Assembly: GCF_030009775.1 (NCBI RefSeq)
Contig: NZ_JASCTH010000018.1
Location: 79,078-143,077 of the forward strand
Reading direction: 5' to 3'
DNA length: 64,000 nt
DNA from: Actinoplanes sandaracinus
GTDB taxonomy: Bacteria; Actinomycetota; Actinomycetes; Mycobacteriales; Micromonosporaceae
Of this stretch, positions 25,132 through 33,924 are shown one piece after another. Each line of letters starts with the position of its first letter. Position 1 is the stretch's first letter. The notes beneath the pieces are model-generated. The model was not told where the DNA came from, searched no databases, and saw only the letters and a list, made by a program, of their open reading frames with translations. Made by a program: the position numbers and the translations under genes.

Positions 25132-25749
25132 TCAGTCCTGGGGCTTCGCGTTGGACGGCTGCTCGGTGTTGGCGGCTCGCACACTGCTCCACAGCGTGTC
25201 GTACCAGCGGTCGGGCGCGGCTGCCGGGGCGGGTTCCGCCACTTGCGAACCGGCACTCTCCTCGTCGCCCATGACTACCAGAGGTGTCTCACCCGGGCGC
25301 ACGTAGTACTGCTGCCGGGCCATGATCCGCACGTACTCCGGATCGTGCCACTTCTCCAGTTGCTTTGCCGTTTCGGCGATCTTGGCCCGCTGCGCGGCGG
25401 CCGACTGCTTCATCTCGGCGATCTGGGACTCCTGCTCCAGATACATCCGCAGAGGGTACGTGTAGGCGAGCGCCAGCGTGATGACGAGCGCGATCAGGAT
25501 GGTTGCCCGGCTGGTCAGCGCGGGGGGCCGGTGAGCATCGGTGCGTTCGGCGGCGGTGCCGCCGGATGAGGAGCCACGGGGGGTACGGCGGGCGAACGGC
25601 GCCCGGACCGGACCGGTGTTCCGCGCGCGGGACGGGGTGTCGCGGGTGCGTGCGGTGGTGTCGCGGGTGCGGGCCGGGACGGCACGGCCATCGGCACCGG
25701 CGCGGCGGCGGCTCGGGCCTTGGCCGCTCGGCGTGCGGCGTTCCGTCAT
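25132..25749 (-). CDS. ftsB: FtsB/DivIC family septum formation initiator
   Basis: A 205-residue bitopic cell-division protein. A disordered Arg/Pro-rich N-terminus of about 78 residues precedes one membrane segment (82-100), a short coiled coil (103-133) and the actinobacterial FtsB signature ARQQYYVRPGETPLVVMG. A Pro/Ala-rich tail follows. In the divisome FtsB bridges FtsL and FtsQ. In actinomycetes the gene normally sits between eno and a DUF501 gene. Here neither neighbour is present, and the gene is enclosed by IS1182 remnants, the left one ending ten bases after its stop. It may be a second or relocated copy. Confidence 0.86.
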   Translation of the reverse strand: MTERRTPSGQGPSRRRAGADGRAVPARTRDTTARTRDTPSRARNTGPVRAPFARRTPRGSSSGGTAAERTDAHRPPALTSRATILIALVITLALAYTYPLRMYLEQESQIAEMKQSAAAQRAKIAETAKQLEKWHDPEYVRIMARQQYYVRPGETPLVVMGDEESAGSQVAEPAPAAAPDRWYDTLWSSVRAANTEQPSNAKPQD

Positions 25750-25835
25750 CTCCGTCCTCCCCGCTAGCCGGGCCGGTCATGACACCCGCCGGGAAACCTA
25801 GTCATCCGCGGCAGAAGACCACAGTGATCTTGGGA

Positions 25836-26249
25836 CTAGTCCCAGTAGTTGAACAGGCCCTCGCCTAACGTCTGGGGCTGCCAGTAGCGCATGTCGTATT
25901 GGCTGATCCGTGGCCACTTCGCTGCGTCGATCGGCCCACCCAATTCTGTGGCGGTCAGCAGACGGAATCCCGGTGTGGCTTTCAAAGCCGCGACCAGGTC
26001 GGGAAGGTCGACGAAAGTCAGCGGACCCGCTTCACGTGCTGGGGTGAACTCGATGACGCGGGGAACGGCGAGTGCTAAGAGTGGGGCGTCGCGGACGCAG
26101 ACCACCGCGACGTTTCGGCTTGAGTAGGTAATGATCGCCTGGTGAAAGTTCGGCGTCGGCTCGTCGCTGATCCGGAACTCAGTCAGCTCGCCGCCGGTTC
26201 GTCGCGCGACCTCGTAGCAGACGCGACGAAACGCCTTCAGGTCGGTCAC
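25836..26249 (-). CDS. Hypothetical protein
   Basis: A 137-residue soluble protein I do not recognise. It begins TDLKAFRRVCYEVARRTGGELTEF and ends YWQPQTLGEGLFNYWD. Alternating hydrophobic strands (QAIITYSSRNVAVVCVRD) and helices suggest an alpha/beta fold. The GTG at 26249 has an AGGGTTGG site upstream; an ATG at 26303 would add 18 residues. It lies inside the composite transposon-like unit, upstream of ftsB with an 86-base gap. Lower GC and more varied codon use than its surroundings suggest transfer. Confidence 0.6.
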   Translation of the reverse strand: MTDLKAFRRVCYEVARRTGGELTEFRISDEPTPNFHQAIITYSSRNVAVVCVRDAPLLALAVPRVIEFTPAREAGPLTFVDLPDLVAALKATPGFRLLTATELGGPIDAAKWPRISQYDMRYWQPQTLGEGLFNYWD

Positions 26250-26569
26250 GACGACCAACCCTACGCCCCCGGCCCGCCAAGCAAAACCATATGGCGCCGG
26301 CAAGGCGCATACCGCTTCACGGCGACGAACCTACGCCAGGTAGGTGTTCAGGTCATACGCAACGTGACGGCGTCGCGGTCGCTGCGCACGCTCGGCGGCA
26401 GATCAGTGCTCGGGTCGGCTCGGCGCCCGGCTTACACGACGCAGGACACCTACGCTGTTCAAGCGCCGGGCGGTGGGCCCCCATTCGTGAGGTTCTCCCC
26501 GAGCGATGCCCTCCGTCCGACGTTCGTGGCGCGATTCCTTCTCGATCCCCACGCGGACACCACGAAACG

Positions 26570-26825
26570 GTGGCCAATGTCGACGCGTTCGTCGACATTC
26601 ATGATGGCACCACGTGGGCGCTGACGATTTCACCGTTGACGAGGTCGCGGGTCCGTTGGCGCGGTGAAAGGACACTGGCGAGGCTGCCAACGGCAGCTAC
26701 TTTGGGTGGTCGCCCAGCTCATCGCGCCGGAGCCGGGCGTTGCGGCAATGACCGCGGCCATCCGGGAACTGGTGCGCACCGGCGAGATCACGAGCGTCGG
26801 TGTCAGATGCGACCACCCAGACTGA
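26570..26825 (+). pseudogene. Frameshifted remnant of a small conserved actinomycete gene
   Basis: Reading across three forward frames gives a continuous family-like protein. HETVANVDAFVDIHDGTTWAL is in one frame, FTVDEVAGPLARW and DTGEAANGSYF in another, and VVAQLIAPEPGVAAMTAAI with RELVRTGEITSVGV in the third. This resembles small actinomycete proteins with a DGTTW motif and a terminal AIRELVxxGEI segment. At least two or three one-base indels separate the pieces, so no intact product is made. An intact 53-codon stretch from a GTG at 26664 remains. Confidence 0.55.
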
Positions 26826-26961
26826 GACGACTCGGACACCGCCGGTGAAGTGCCACGCCGCTAACCAGTACTCGGACTGCGGCTATGAGAGTAGATTCTG
26901 GCGATCGGTACGGAACATTCGCCTACGTCCGCCGACTCAACTGGCAGGAAGTGAGGAAGCC

Positions 26962-27342
26962 TTGTCCAGCGGAATACCCCGTTCGCCGCTCGTCCTGTCG
27001 ATCTCGTGGGGTCGCATGGATGTCGAGAACCTTGAAGTGGGCAAAGACTTCAAGCTCTACCCCGGCGGTGGTCGCCCGTGGGACTGGTCCGAAACCGGAA
27101 CCCGGCACAGCCCCGGCATTCAGCCCGACGATGTCGAGGAGCTTCTGGCTCATGGGGCCACGAACGTCGTACTGTCGCGCGGCATGCAGCTGCAACTCCA
27201 GATCGACCCGCGCACGCTCGACCTACTAGACGAGCGAGGCGTCACGGTCCACGTGGCCGAGACCACCGAGGCGGTAGAGATCTACAACGACCTTATTGCC
27301 ACCGGTATCGCTGCCGCGGGCCTCTTCCACTCAACCTGCTAG
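26962..27342 (+). CDS. Mth938-like domain protein
   Basis: A 126-residue protein of the Mth938/NDUFAF3 fold. It shows the actinomycete signature ILSISWGRM-type start (VLSISWGRMDVENL), GKDFKLYPGGGRPWDWSETG, HSPGIQPDDVEELL and the C-terminal GLFHSTC. The function of these proteins is unknown; they are small soluble alpha/beta proteins. No ATG precedes the conserved region, so a TTG at 26962 with a GAGGAAG site is proposed; an internal ATG at 27016 would remove conserved residues. It is intact although inside the decayed transposon-like unit. Confidence 0.82.
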   Translation: MSSGIPRSPLVLSISWGRMDVENLEVGKDFKLYPGGGRPWDWSETGTRHSPGIQPDDVEELLAHGATNVVLSRGMQLQLQIDPRTLDLLDERGVTVHVAETTEAVEIYNDLIATGIAAAGLFHSTC

Positions 27343-27457
27343 ACGCGATCACGAACCTACCCCCTCAGCGGCATGAGAGTGAGCCTTCTATCAAGCCGAT
27401 GCCCGCTGTCAGAAGCCAGGTCGACTTCCGTAGCCGTGCGGAAGTGAACCACCGTCG

Positions 27458-27612
27458 TCAGCTCAGCGGGAGCGGCGTCCGGCGGTGGGTAAGCCGTGCG
27501 TCCGCGGCGATGTCGTAGCGGTGCAGCACCTTGCTGATCAGCGCGACCGCCTCGTCGAGGCCGTCGAGCACACCGACGGAGATATGGGTTGTGATCGGCG
27601 TTCCGTCGACGG
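27458..27612 (-). pseudogene. C-terminal gene fragment abutting the IS remnant
   Basis: An open frame on the minus strand encodes about 50 residues ending at a stop at 27458 (TPITTHISVGVLDGLDEAVA, then VLHRYDIAADARLTHRRTPL). It looks like the helical C-terminus of an enzyme, loosely like class-V aminotransferase ends, and has no start of its own. It directly joins the truncated transposase, so it may be a gene tail captured by a deletion. Confidence 0.35.
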
Positions 27613-28243
27613 AGCTGAGGCCGGCGCCAGCACCGACAGTGCGTTCAACGCGGCGCGCATCGTCTCGATACAGCGTTCCAGCCTGTTGATCTCACGCACC
27701 GCCGTGATGACGTGGGTCGAGTCGGTGCGCTGCTTCCCCCTGGTCTTCACCAGGCCGGACGCTCGTGCCGCGTCGACGACAGCAGTGAACACGGCCTGCC
27801 GCCGGCCGCCGTTGATCAACCGGGAGCGGAACTCCGAGAGCACCGAGTAGTCGAAGCCCGGATCGGTCAACTCCAGGCCGAGGGCGTACTTCCAGTCGAT
27901 GCGGGCCGTACGGCGTCCGCGGCCTGCCGATCCGCCAGGCCCTCCGCGAACTGCAACACCGACACCAAGGTCAACCGGGCAGGAGACAGCGCCGGTTTGC
28001 CGCGCGAAGGGAAGGCGTCGCGGAACATGTCGTCAGTAAGGATCGGCCCCAGGAAGTCCCGTACCCCGCATCGCGGCAGTCCCGGACGGGAACGCGGTCC
28101 GGGCAACCCGAGCAGTCAATTCCGGAACCTCACACAGGCCCATCGGACGCAGCGACACCCCCACCTCCACGACGAACGCCCGGCATGATCAGGAGAGATC
28201 ATGCCGGCGCGAGCGTCTACTTCAGAATTCGCCAATAGAGTCC
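27613..28243 (-). mobile_element. Truncated, frameshifted IS1182-family element, right copy
   Basis: It reads leftward (inward). The transposase pieces occupy three frames: MGLCEVPELTARVARTAFPS; FLGPILTDDMFRDAFPSRGK with VLQFAEGLADRQAADAVR; and RIDWKYALGLELTDPGFDYS with TRGKQRTDSTHVITAVREIN. The order and motifs (WKYALGLELTDPGFD, DSTHV with the first catalytic Asp) are those of IS1182-type transposases. It is truncated after the LNALSVLAPA region, so the rest of the DDE domain is missing. The outer end matches the left copy in inverse orientation. Confidence 0.85.
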
Positions 28244-28251
28244 CTCATAAG
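28244..28251. repeat. Right target-site-duplication-like repeat
   Basis: CTCATAAG, identical to 24887-24894, directly outside the right insertion-sequence end and 28 bases from the MMPL stop. Confidence 0.75.
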
Positions 28252-28279
28252 GTCCGGGGCGTACTCCACCGGCATCGGG

Positions 28280-30448
28280 CTATCCGTGTTCCAAGGCCAG
28301 CCGTGGCAGTCTGCGCGCCAAGCCCGCCGGCAGCCACCAGGCTCGCATGCCGAACAGGTGCATCGTGGCCGGCAACAGCAGGCATCGGATGATCACCGCG
28401 TCCACCAGCACCGCCACCGCAAGCCCGAGGCCGAACTGTTGCAGCATCCGGTCGGGGGACAGAACGAACGCTCCGAACACCACGATCATGATCGCGGCTG
28501 CCGCGGTGACCACCTGTCCGGTGGTGGCCAGTCCCTCCCGGACCGCTCTGGCGGCATCCCGGGTCTGCTTCCATTCCTCGTGCATGCGAGCGAGCAGGAA
28601 CACCTCGTAGTCCATCGACAGCCCGAACACGATCGCGAAGATCATGACGGGGACGTAAGCCTCGATCGGGCCCGGCGGCACACCGAACGCGCCGTGTTGG
28701 AACACCAGCGTGATGACGCCCATCGCCGCCCCGACGCTGAGCAGGTTGAGCACTGCGGCCTTCACCGGAATCAGCAGTGAGCGGAACAGGACCAGCAACA
28801 GCAACGCGGACAGACCCACCACGACCGCCACGAACAGCGGCAGCCGCCCGGCGATCGCAGCCGAGACGTCGATGACCGCGGCGGTCGGGCCCCCGACCAG
28901 CACCGAGACTCCGTTGTCACGGGCCACCGGACCGAGCACGTCGTCACGCAGGGCGGCCACCAGTTTCTCGGTCGCCTCGTCCTGCGGAGCCGACGCGGGG
29001 AACGCGATCACGGTGGCCACGTCGCCGCCCTCGGCAAGGATCGGTGGGGTGGTGACAGCGACGCCGGCGGTGGCCCCGAGAGCCCGCTGAACCGCGAGGG
29101 CGGCCGGCTCGGCAGGCCGTCCCGCACCATCGACCACGACCACGAGCGGACCGTTGACGCCGGGCCCGAACCCCTTGGCCAGCAACGCAAACGCCCGGGT
29201 GCTCGTCTTGCTGTCCGCGTCGTTGCCGGCGTCGGCGAACCCGAGCCGCATATCGACAACCGGTGCGGAGATCGCGACCAGGGCGACCAGCGGCAGCAGG
29301 ACAGCCGGCCATGGCCGGCGCGCCACCGCGTCGCTCCACCGGCGCCACACCCGGCCCTCCACCCGTGGCGCCCGGCCTCGGTGGGCCGCCTTTTCCTTGC
29401 GCCGCAGCACCGTGCGCTCCAGGCGGGCACCGAACAGGCCCAGTAGCGCGGGCAGCAGCACCAAGGCGGCCAGCATCGTGACCAGCACGGTCACCGCCAG
29501 AGCCACCGCGACGCCCTGCAACGCGCCGAGGCCCAGCAGCACCAGCCCGAGAAGCGCGATGATCACCGTGGTTCCCGCGAAGAAGACGGTGCGGCCCGCG
29601 GTGTCCAGTGCGGTCCGCACGGCCACCGCCCGCTCTGCCCCACCGACCAGCTCGCCGCGGAACCGGGAGAACACCAGCAACGCGTAGTCGATGCCGACGC
29701 CGAGTCCGACCAGGATCACCAGCGGAGTGGTGAAATCGGCGACGGTGGCGACATGCGAGGCCAGGGCGACCAGCCCGATGGCAGTGCCCACCGCGAACAC
29801 CGCGATGATGATCGGCAGGCTGGCGGCGAGCAGCGACCCGAACAACAGGACCAGCACCACCAGGGCGGCGAGCAGCCCCACTCCCTCGGCCGCGCCGCCC
29901 TCCGCCTCCTCGGCCGCCCGAGCCGGATCGCCTCCGACCTCGATGGTGAGCCCCTTGCCGTCGGCCGCCCGCGCGGTGTCGATGATCCGGAGGGTGTCGG
30001 CGGTGGGCATCGTCTCGGCCGGCACGTCCAGTGCCACCGTCGCATACGCGATCGTTCCGTCCCCGGAGATCGCGGTCGACGGGGCGGAGCCGGGTGGATA
30101 GGGGCTGACCACCTCAGCCACGTGCGGCAGTCGTCGCACCTCGGCCAGCATCGCCTCGACGGCGGCCCGGGTGGCTGGTCGGTTCACTCCGGCCGGATCC
30201 TGGACGACGACGTCCAGGGTCGCACCCGCCCGGATCGGCGCCCGGTGGGCGAGCAGGTCCTGCGCCTGTTGCGACTCGACGCCGGGCAGTGTGAAGTCGT
30301 TGCGGAAATCGTCGCTGGCCAGACGCGCTCCGGCGGTCACCCCAACCAGCACCAGCACCCACAGCAGCAGCGCCGTCCACCGGTGCCGGTCGGACCACCC
30401 GGCCAGCCGCTCGAACACGCTGCGCCTTCGTTCGACGGCCACGGTCAT
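28280..30448 (-). CDS. MMPL/RND family transporter
   Basis: A 722-residue inner-membrane transporter of the MMPL family. There are two halves, each with one membrane segment, a large extracellular loop and five to six further segments. The conserved GLGVGIDYALLVFSRFREL-type motif (VGIDYALLVFSRFRGE) and FGLSMDYEVFLLARMHEEW mark the proton-relay segments TM4 and TM10. Family members export lipids, siderophores or drugs; the cargo here is unknown. The ATG at 30448 has a GGAGGAAAC ribosome-binding site. The gene is divergent from a two-component system 168 bases away, which probably regulates it. Confidence 0.93.
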   Translation of the reverse strand: MTVAVERRRSVFERLAGWSDRHRWTALLLWVLVLVGVTAGARLASDDFRNDFTLPGVESQQAQDLLAHRAPIRAGATLDVVVQDPAGVNRPATRAAVEAMLAEVRRLPHVAEVVSPYPPGSAPSTAISGDGTIAYATVALDVPAETMPTADTLRIIDTARAADGKGLTIEVGGDPARAAEEAEGGAAEGVGLLAALVVLVLLFGSLLAASLPIIIAVFAVGTAIGLVALASHVATVADFTTPLVILVGLGVGIDYALLVFSRFRGELVGGAERAVAVRTALDTAGRTVFFAGTTVIIALLGLVLLGLGALQGVAVALAVTVLVTMLAALVLLPALLGLFGARLERTVLRRKEKAAHRGRAPRVEGRVWRRWSDAVARRPWPAVLLPLVALVAISAPVVDMRLGFADAGNDADSKTSTRAFALLAKGFGPGVNGPLVVVVDGAGRPAEPAALAVQRALGATAGVAVTTPPILAEGGDVATVIAFPASAPQDEATEKLVAALRDDVLGPVARDNGVSVLVGGPTAAVIDVSAAIAGRLPLFVAVVVGLSALLLLVLFRSLLIPVKAAVLNLLSVGAAMGVITLVFQHGAFGVPPGPIEAYVPVMIFAIVFGLSMDYEVFLLARMHEEWKQTRDAARAVREGLATTGQVVTAAAAIMIVVFGAFVLSPDRMLQQFGLGLAVAVLVDAVIIRCLLLPATMHLFGMRAWWLPAGLARRLPRLALEHG

Positions 30449-30616
30449 CGTTTCCTCCATCGAGACGTCGTCGCGCTCATGGACGGTGACGCTATGGAGG
30501 CCGGGCGCTGCCCCGAAACGCCCTGAGGTGGTCTCCTGTCGTACCCCCTCGGGGGGATGACGGATGCTCCCGTGGAGGGATCCGCGTGACCGTGGCGTCG
30601 CCGTACGCTGACTCTC

Positions 30617-32332
30617 GTGTGGGCGAAGATGGGAACGCGCGGCCGGACCGCGGCGGACGCAGCGGTGGCGCTGACCGCCGGGGCCTTCACGATCGTGATG
30701 CTGAGCGAGGGCGGCCTGGGCACAGCCGAGCCGGGCTATCGCGCCCTGGATCTGCTCGGGGTGGGCCTGACGGTCGCGACGGCTGCCCCGCTGCTGTTCG
30801 CGCGCCGTTTCCCCGGGTTCGCCTGGGGAGTCGTCGCGCTGGCCAGCCTGTTGCTCATCGTGAGCAACTACGGTCTCGATGTGCCACCGGGCCCGTTGAT
30901 CGCGGCGTGTGTGCTGGCCGAGGCGGTGGGCGGTGGCGAGACGCCACGGCGGCGCCTGGTGGCGGCCGTGAGCGTCGCCGCCTACCTTCCGGTGGCGTTC
31001 ATCCTGATGGCTCTCGCCGGCAAGTCGATCGCCGACATGTCGTCCGGCCTCTTCGCATGGGCGGTCATGTTCGCGCTGGTCTGGATCGCCGGTGATCGCA
31101 GTCGCCTGCGTCATGAGCGCATCGTCGAGTTGGAGGAACGGGCACGGCTGCGCGAGCAGGAGATGGCGGCGCAGCGGCGGGCCGCCGCCGCCGAGGAGCG
31201 CACCCTGATCGCCCGCGAGTTGCACGACTCCGCCGGGCATGCGATCAACGTGATCCTGGTCCAGGCGGGTGCGGCCCGGCTACTGCACGAACGCGATCCC
31301 GAGCGTTCCCGGCGCGCCATCGAGACGATCGAGGAGGTAGCGCACAGCACGATCGCCGACATCGACCGCCTCGTCCGCGCGTTGCGAACCGCACCGACCG
31401 ACGCGAGCCCGGCCCCTGCAACCGTCGCCAACGCCACCCCACACAACGCGAGCCCGTTGAGCACGAACCCGCACAACCCCAGCCCACACAGCTCGAACTC
31501 CCGCGGCGCGGTCCCGAGCGGCGCAACGCCCGCCAGTATGACGCCGAGCGGAATGGCGCCAAGCGGCACGGCACCGGGCTGCACAGCTACGAGCAGCACC
31601 GTCCCAAGCAACACGACTCCGAGCAGCACGACTCTGAGCAGCACGGCTCAAAGCGGCGCAATGCCGGACGCCGTAATGCCAGGCACCGTGATACCGGGCA
31701 CCACGAGGCCAGGCACCGCAATGTCGGGCACCGCGAGGCCAGGCACCGCAATGTCGGGCACCGCGAGGCCAGGCACCGCAATGCGGGGCGGCACGACACC
31801 GACCGGCACGACGCCGGGCGACCTGGTCGCAGGCGCCGGCACCCGGGCCGGCAGGGCTTGCCGCGCCGTGGACCGGGACGACACGACCCTAGGCGCGGCG
31901 ACCTGGGCCGATGTGATCCCGGCCGATCCGGCCCCCGCCGACACCGCGGCCCTGGAGCAGTTGGTCGACCGGCACCGAGCCAGCGGCCTGCGGGTGGCGG
32001 CGACGTTCCACGGCGCTCCGCGCGGCCTGCCCAGCGGGGTCGCCTGGGCGGCCTACCGGATTCTTCAGGAGGCGCTGACCAACGCCGCCCGGCACGGTTC
32101 CGGGTCGGCCGAGGTGCGGATGTCCTACGGTCCAGCCGCGGTCGACATCGTGGTGAGCAATCCGGTGGGCGACCAGACCCGCCCCGGGGGCGGCATGGGC
32201 ATCATTGGCATGAAGGAACGCGCCGCGCTGCTCGACGGGACGCTCGACGCCGACCCGGAGGATGCCGGCACGTTCCGGTTGCGGGCCCGCCTGCCCTATG
32301 TCGCGCCCGTGGCCATGGAAACTCCCGCATGA
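30617..32332 (+). CDS. NarL-type sensor histidine kinase with a low-complexity insertion
   Basis: A 571-residue HisKA_3 kinase. Residues 10-158 contain about five membrane segments, 165-195 a coiled coil, and 195-257 the dimerisation domain with LIARELHDSAGHAIN (His203). Instead of leading directly into the ATPase domain, the protein has about 190 residues (258-445) rich in Thr, Pro, Ser, Gly and Ala, with repeats such as PGTAMSGTAR. The HATPase domain (450-565) ends GMGIIGMKERAALLDG. The reading frame stays open through the insertion. The GTG at 30617 or an ATG at 30629 may start it. The stop overlaps the regulator start as ATGA. Confidence 0.9.
   Translation: MWAKMGTRGRTAADAAVALTAGAFTIVMLSEGGLGTAEPGYRALDLLGVGLTVATAAPLLFARRFPGFAWGVVALASLLLIVSNYGLDVPPGPLIAACVLAEAVGGGETPRRRLVAAVSVAAYLPVAFILMALAGKSIADMSSGLFAWAVMFALVWIAGDRSRLRHERIVELEERARLREQEMAAQRRAAAAEERTLIARELHDSAGHAINVILVQAGAARLLHERDPERSRRAIETIEEVAHSTIADIDRLVRALRTAPTDASPAPATVANATPHNASPLSTNPHNPSPHSSNSRGAVPSGATPASMTPSGMAPSGTAPGCTATSSTVPSNTTPSSTTLSSTAQSGAMPDAVMPGTVIPGTTRPGTAMSGTARPGTAMSGTARPGTAMRGGTTPTGTTPGDLVAGAGTRAGRACRAVDRDDTTLGAATWADVIPADPAPADTAALEQLVDRHRASGLRVAATFHGAPRGLPSGVAWAAYRILQEALTNAARHGSGSAEVRMSYGPAAVDIVVSNPVGDQTRPGGGMGIIGMKERAALLDGTLDADPEDAGTFRLRARLPYVAPVAMETPA
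31711..31800. repeat. 30-bp tandem repeat in the kinase insertion
   Basis: Two perfect 30-bp copies (31711-31740 and 31741-31770; AGGCACCGCAATGTCGGGCA...) and a third diverging copy to 31800. They encode the decapeptide PGTAMSGTAR repeats. Looser 15-bp repeats extend back to about 31500. Confidence 0.85.
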
Positions 32333-33054
32333 CCGGCCACGCAGCCGCCACGGACCGGGCCACCGCCGATCGTCCGTTGCGGATCCTGGTGGTCGACGAC
32401 GACGATCTGATGCGGGCCGGGCTGCGGGCCGTCCTCTCCAGCGACGATTCGATCGCCGTGGTCGGCGAGGCAGCCGACGGGTACGAGGCGGTGGAGGTCG
32501 CCCGGTCCACGACACCGGAAGTCGTGCTCATGGACGTGCGGATGCCCCGCCGGGACGGCATCGCCGCCACTCGCGAGCTGGGTGAGACCGTGCCCGGGGC
32601 TCGGGTGCTGATCCTGACCACCTTCGAGGACGACGACTACGTGTTCGGCGCGCTCAACGCGGGCGCTTCCGGGTTCCTGCTCAAACGCACCCGCCCGGAG
32701 CAACTGATCGAGGCCATCCACATGGTCGCGGCCGGCGACTCGCTGCTGTCGCCGTCGGTGACCCGCACGGTGATCGACCGGATGGCCGCCAGCGCGCCAC
32801 CCGACCCGGCGATCGTCGGGCGGCTTCGCGAACTGACCGCCCGCGAGCGTGATGTGCTGCAACTGGTCGCGCGAGGCCTGTCCAACCTCGAGATCGCAGC
32901 GAAACTGTTCGTCGAGGAGTCGACGATCAAAACCCACATGAAGCGAATCCTCGCCAAGCTCGATCTGCGCGATCGTGTCCAGGCGGTGATCGTGGCCTAC
33001 GAGACGGGCCTGGTCCGGCCGGGCGCCGCAGGACCGCACGGCGACAGCGGATGA
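32329..33054 (+). CDS. NarL/FixJ family response regulator
   Basis: A 241-residue LuxR-type regulator translationally coupled to the preceding kinase (ATGA). The receiver domain has acidic residues in LVVDDDDLM, phospho-acceptor Asp in VVLMDVRMP and the lysine in FLLKRTRPEQ. The HTH region reads LTARERDVLQLVARGLSNLEIAAKLFVEESTIKTHM. The N-terminus has about 15 extra residues before the receiver fold. The divergent MMPL transporter gene is the likely target. Confidence 0.93.
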   Translation: MTGHAAATDRATADRPLRILVVDDDDLMRAGLRAVLSSDDSIAVVGEAADGYEAVEVARSTTPEVVLMDVRMPRRDGIAATRELGETVPGARVLILTTFEDDDYVFGALNAGASGFLLKRTRPEQLIEAIHMVAAGDSLLSPSVTRTVIDRMAASAPPDPAIVGRLRELTARERDVLQLVARGLSNLEIAAKLFVEESTIKTHMKRILAKLDLRDRVQAVIVAYETGLVRPGAAGPHGDSG

Positions 33055-33395
33055 GCCCGGCACGATCCGCGGTCAAGGCCCTTCGATACCGGTGCTCGCC
33101 GGTCTGATCCACGACGGACACCGGCCCGCTTGGAAGCGCACGAGGCGCTCGTCGAGCGGTGGATCGAGGGGTAGGGCCAGCCTGGTTCCACCAGCAGCCG
33201 AGCCGTCCCGCGCTACACCGCTACGATTCCGCCACTCACCGCCACGGCGCGGGCTGCTGCCTCTGGTTCCACCACGGGGTGTTCGCCGTCATGGACCACG
33301 GCTGCCGGCGCTCGCTCGAAATCAACGGTTCGGGGTGCCGGGGAGCTGGTGGTGTCAGGGTGGCGCTTCGGGCGTACACGAGAAAGGTCCTGATC
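33055..33395. other. Intergenic region with a small hairpin
   Basis: About 340 bases after the response regulator. A short inverted repeat (ACCGG...CCGGT) lies near 33090 and may end the two-component transcript. The rest shows no credible gene; open frames here look like random high-GC frames. Confidence 0.45.
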
Positions 33396-33890
33396 TTGAC
33401 CCTGCGACGTTTCCTGGTGCTGCACGACTACGGCATGGGCGCACTGTGGTGGTGGGTTCGGGCGCGCTCGGCGCGGGAGATCGTGGAGACGTTCGCCGAG
33501 GTGGAGGTCATCGACGATCCGGAGGACCTGGCCCGGTTCGCCGACGGCGAGCTGACCGAGGTGGACATCGACGCGCCCACCATGCCGGAAGCGCTGGACG
33601 AGTTGCGCGAACAGCGCGACGCCCAGCGCGGCCGGCCCGGGTTCGGCGCGCTCGCCGGGCGGGACCGGGTCTGGCTCCGGCAGCCCGGCGAAGAGGGCGT
33701 GGTCTGGGCTGAGGAGCTCGGCCCGGACGGACGACGGCTGCGGCAGGTCGAGGTTCAGCCCGACGGAACCCTGGTCCCGAGCCGCGCGGAGGACTGGGCG
33801 TTCAATCCGCCGACGGATCTTCACGACCCGGATCTGGTGCGGTGGGAGATCACTGAGGACGAGTTCGAGCAGCTCTGGGATGCGGCCTGA
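33396..33890 (+). CDS. Hypothetical actinomycete protein
   Basis: A 164-residue soluble acidic protein. It begins LRRFLVLHDYGMGALWWWVRARSAREIVETFAEVEVI and ends in an acidic tail (WEITEDEFEQLWDAA). Its GMGALWWW segment and acidic body are recognisable as a conserved actinomycete hypothetical type, but I know no function. A TTG at 33396 with a GAAAGG site is proposed; a GTG at 33360 is an alternative. It precedes the DUF6493-like gene by 34 bases and may share a transcript. Confidence 0.65.
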   Translation: MTLRRFLVLHDYGMGALWWWVRARSAREIVETFAEVEVIDDPEDLARFADGELTEVDIDAPTMPEALDELREQRDAQRGRPGFGALAGRDRVWLRQPGEEGVVWAEELGPDGRRLRQVEVQPDGTLVPSRAEDWAFNPPTDLHDPDLVRWEITEDEFEQLWDAA

Positions 33891-33924
33891 TTTTTTGTCG
33901 GTGGGTGCCGCTACGGTGTGCGCC

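Larger units (their letters stand above)
24887..28251. mobile_element. Decayed composite transposon-like unit with 8-bp direct repeats
   Basis: The unit is bounded by the direct repeat CTCATAAG at 24887-24894 and 28244-28251. Immediately inside are inverted copies of the same end (GGACTCT[G/A]TTGGCGAA...), belonging to two IS1182-family remnants facing inward. The 8-bp repeats look like a target-site duplication made when the whole 3349-bp segment inserted 28 bases beyond the MMPL gene stop. The passengers are ftsB, a hypothetical gene, a frameshifted pseudogene and an Mth938-type gene. Both transposase copies are broken, so the unit is probably immobile now. The arrangement is directly visible; the transposition history is inferred. 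Confidence 0.75.

Noticed and set aside
31500..31800. Repeat region as a non-coding insertion breaking the kinase gene
   Set aside because: The frame is open throughout, and both flanking domains are complete and in frame, so a continuous protein is the simpler reading.
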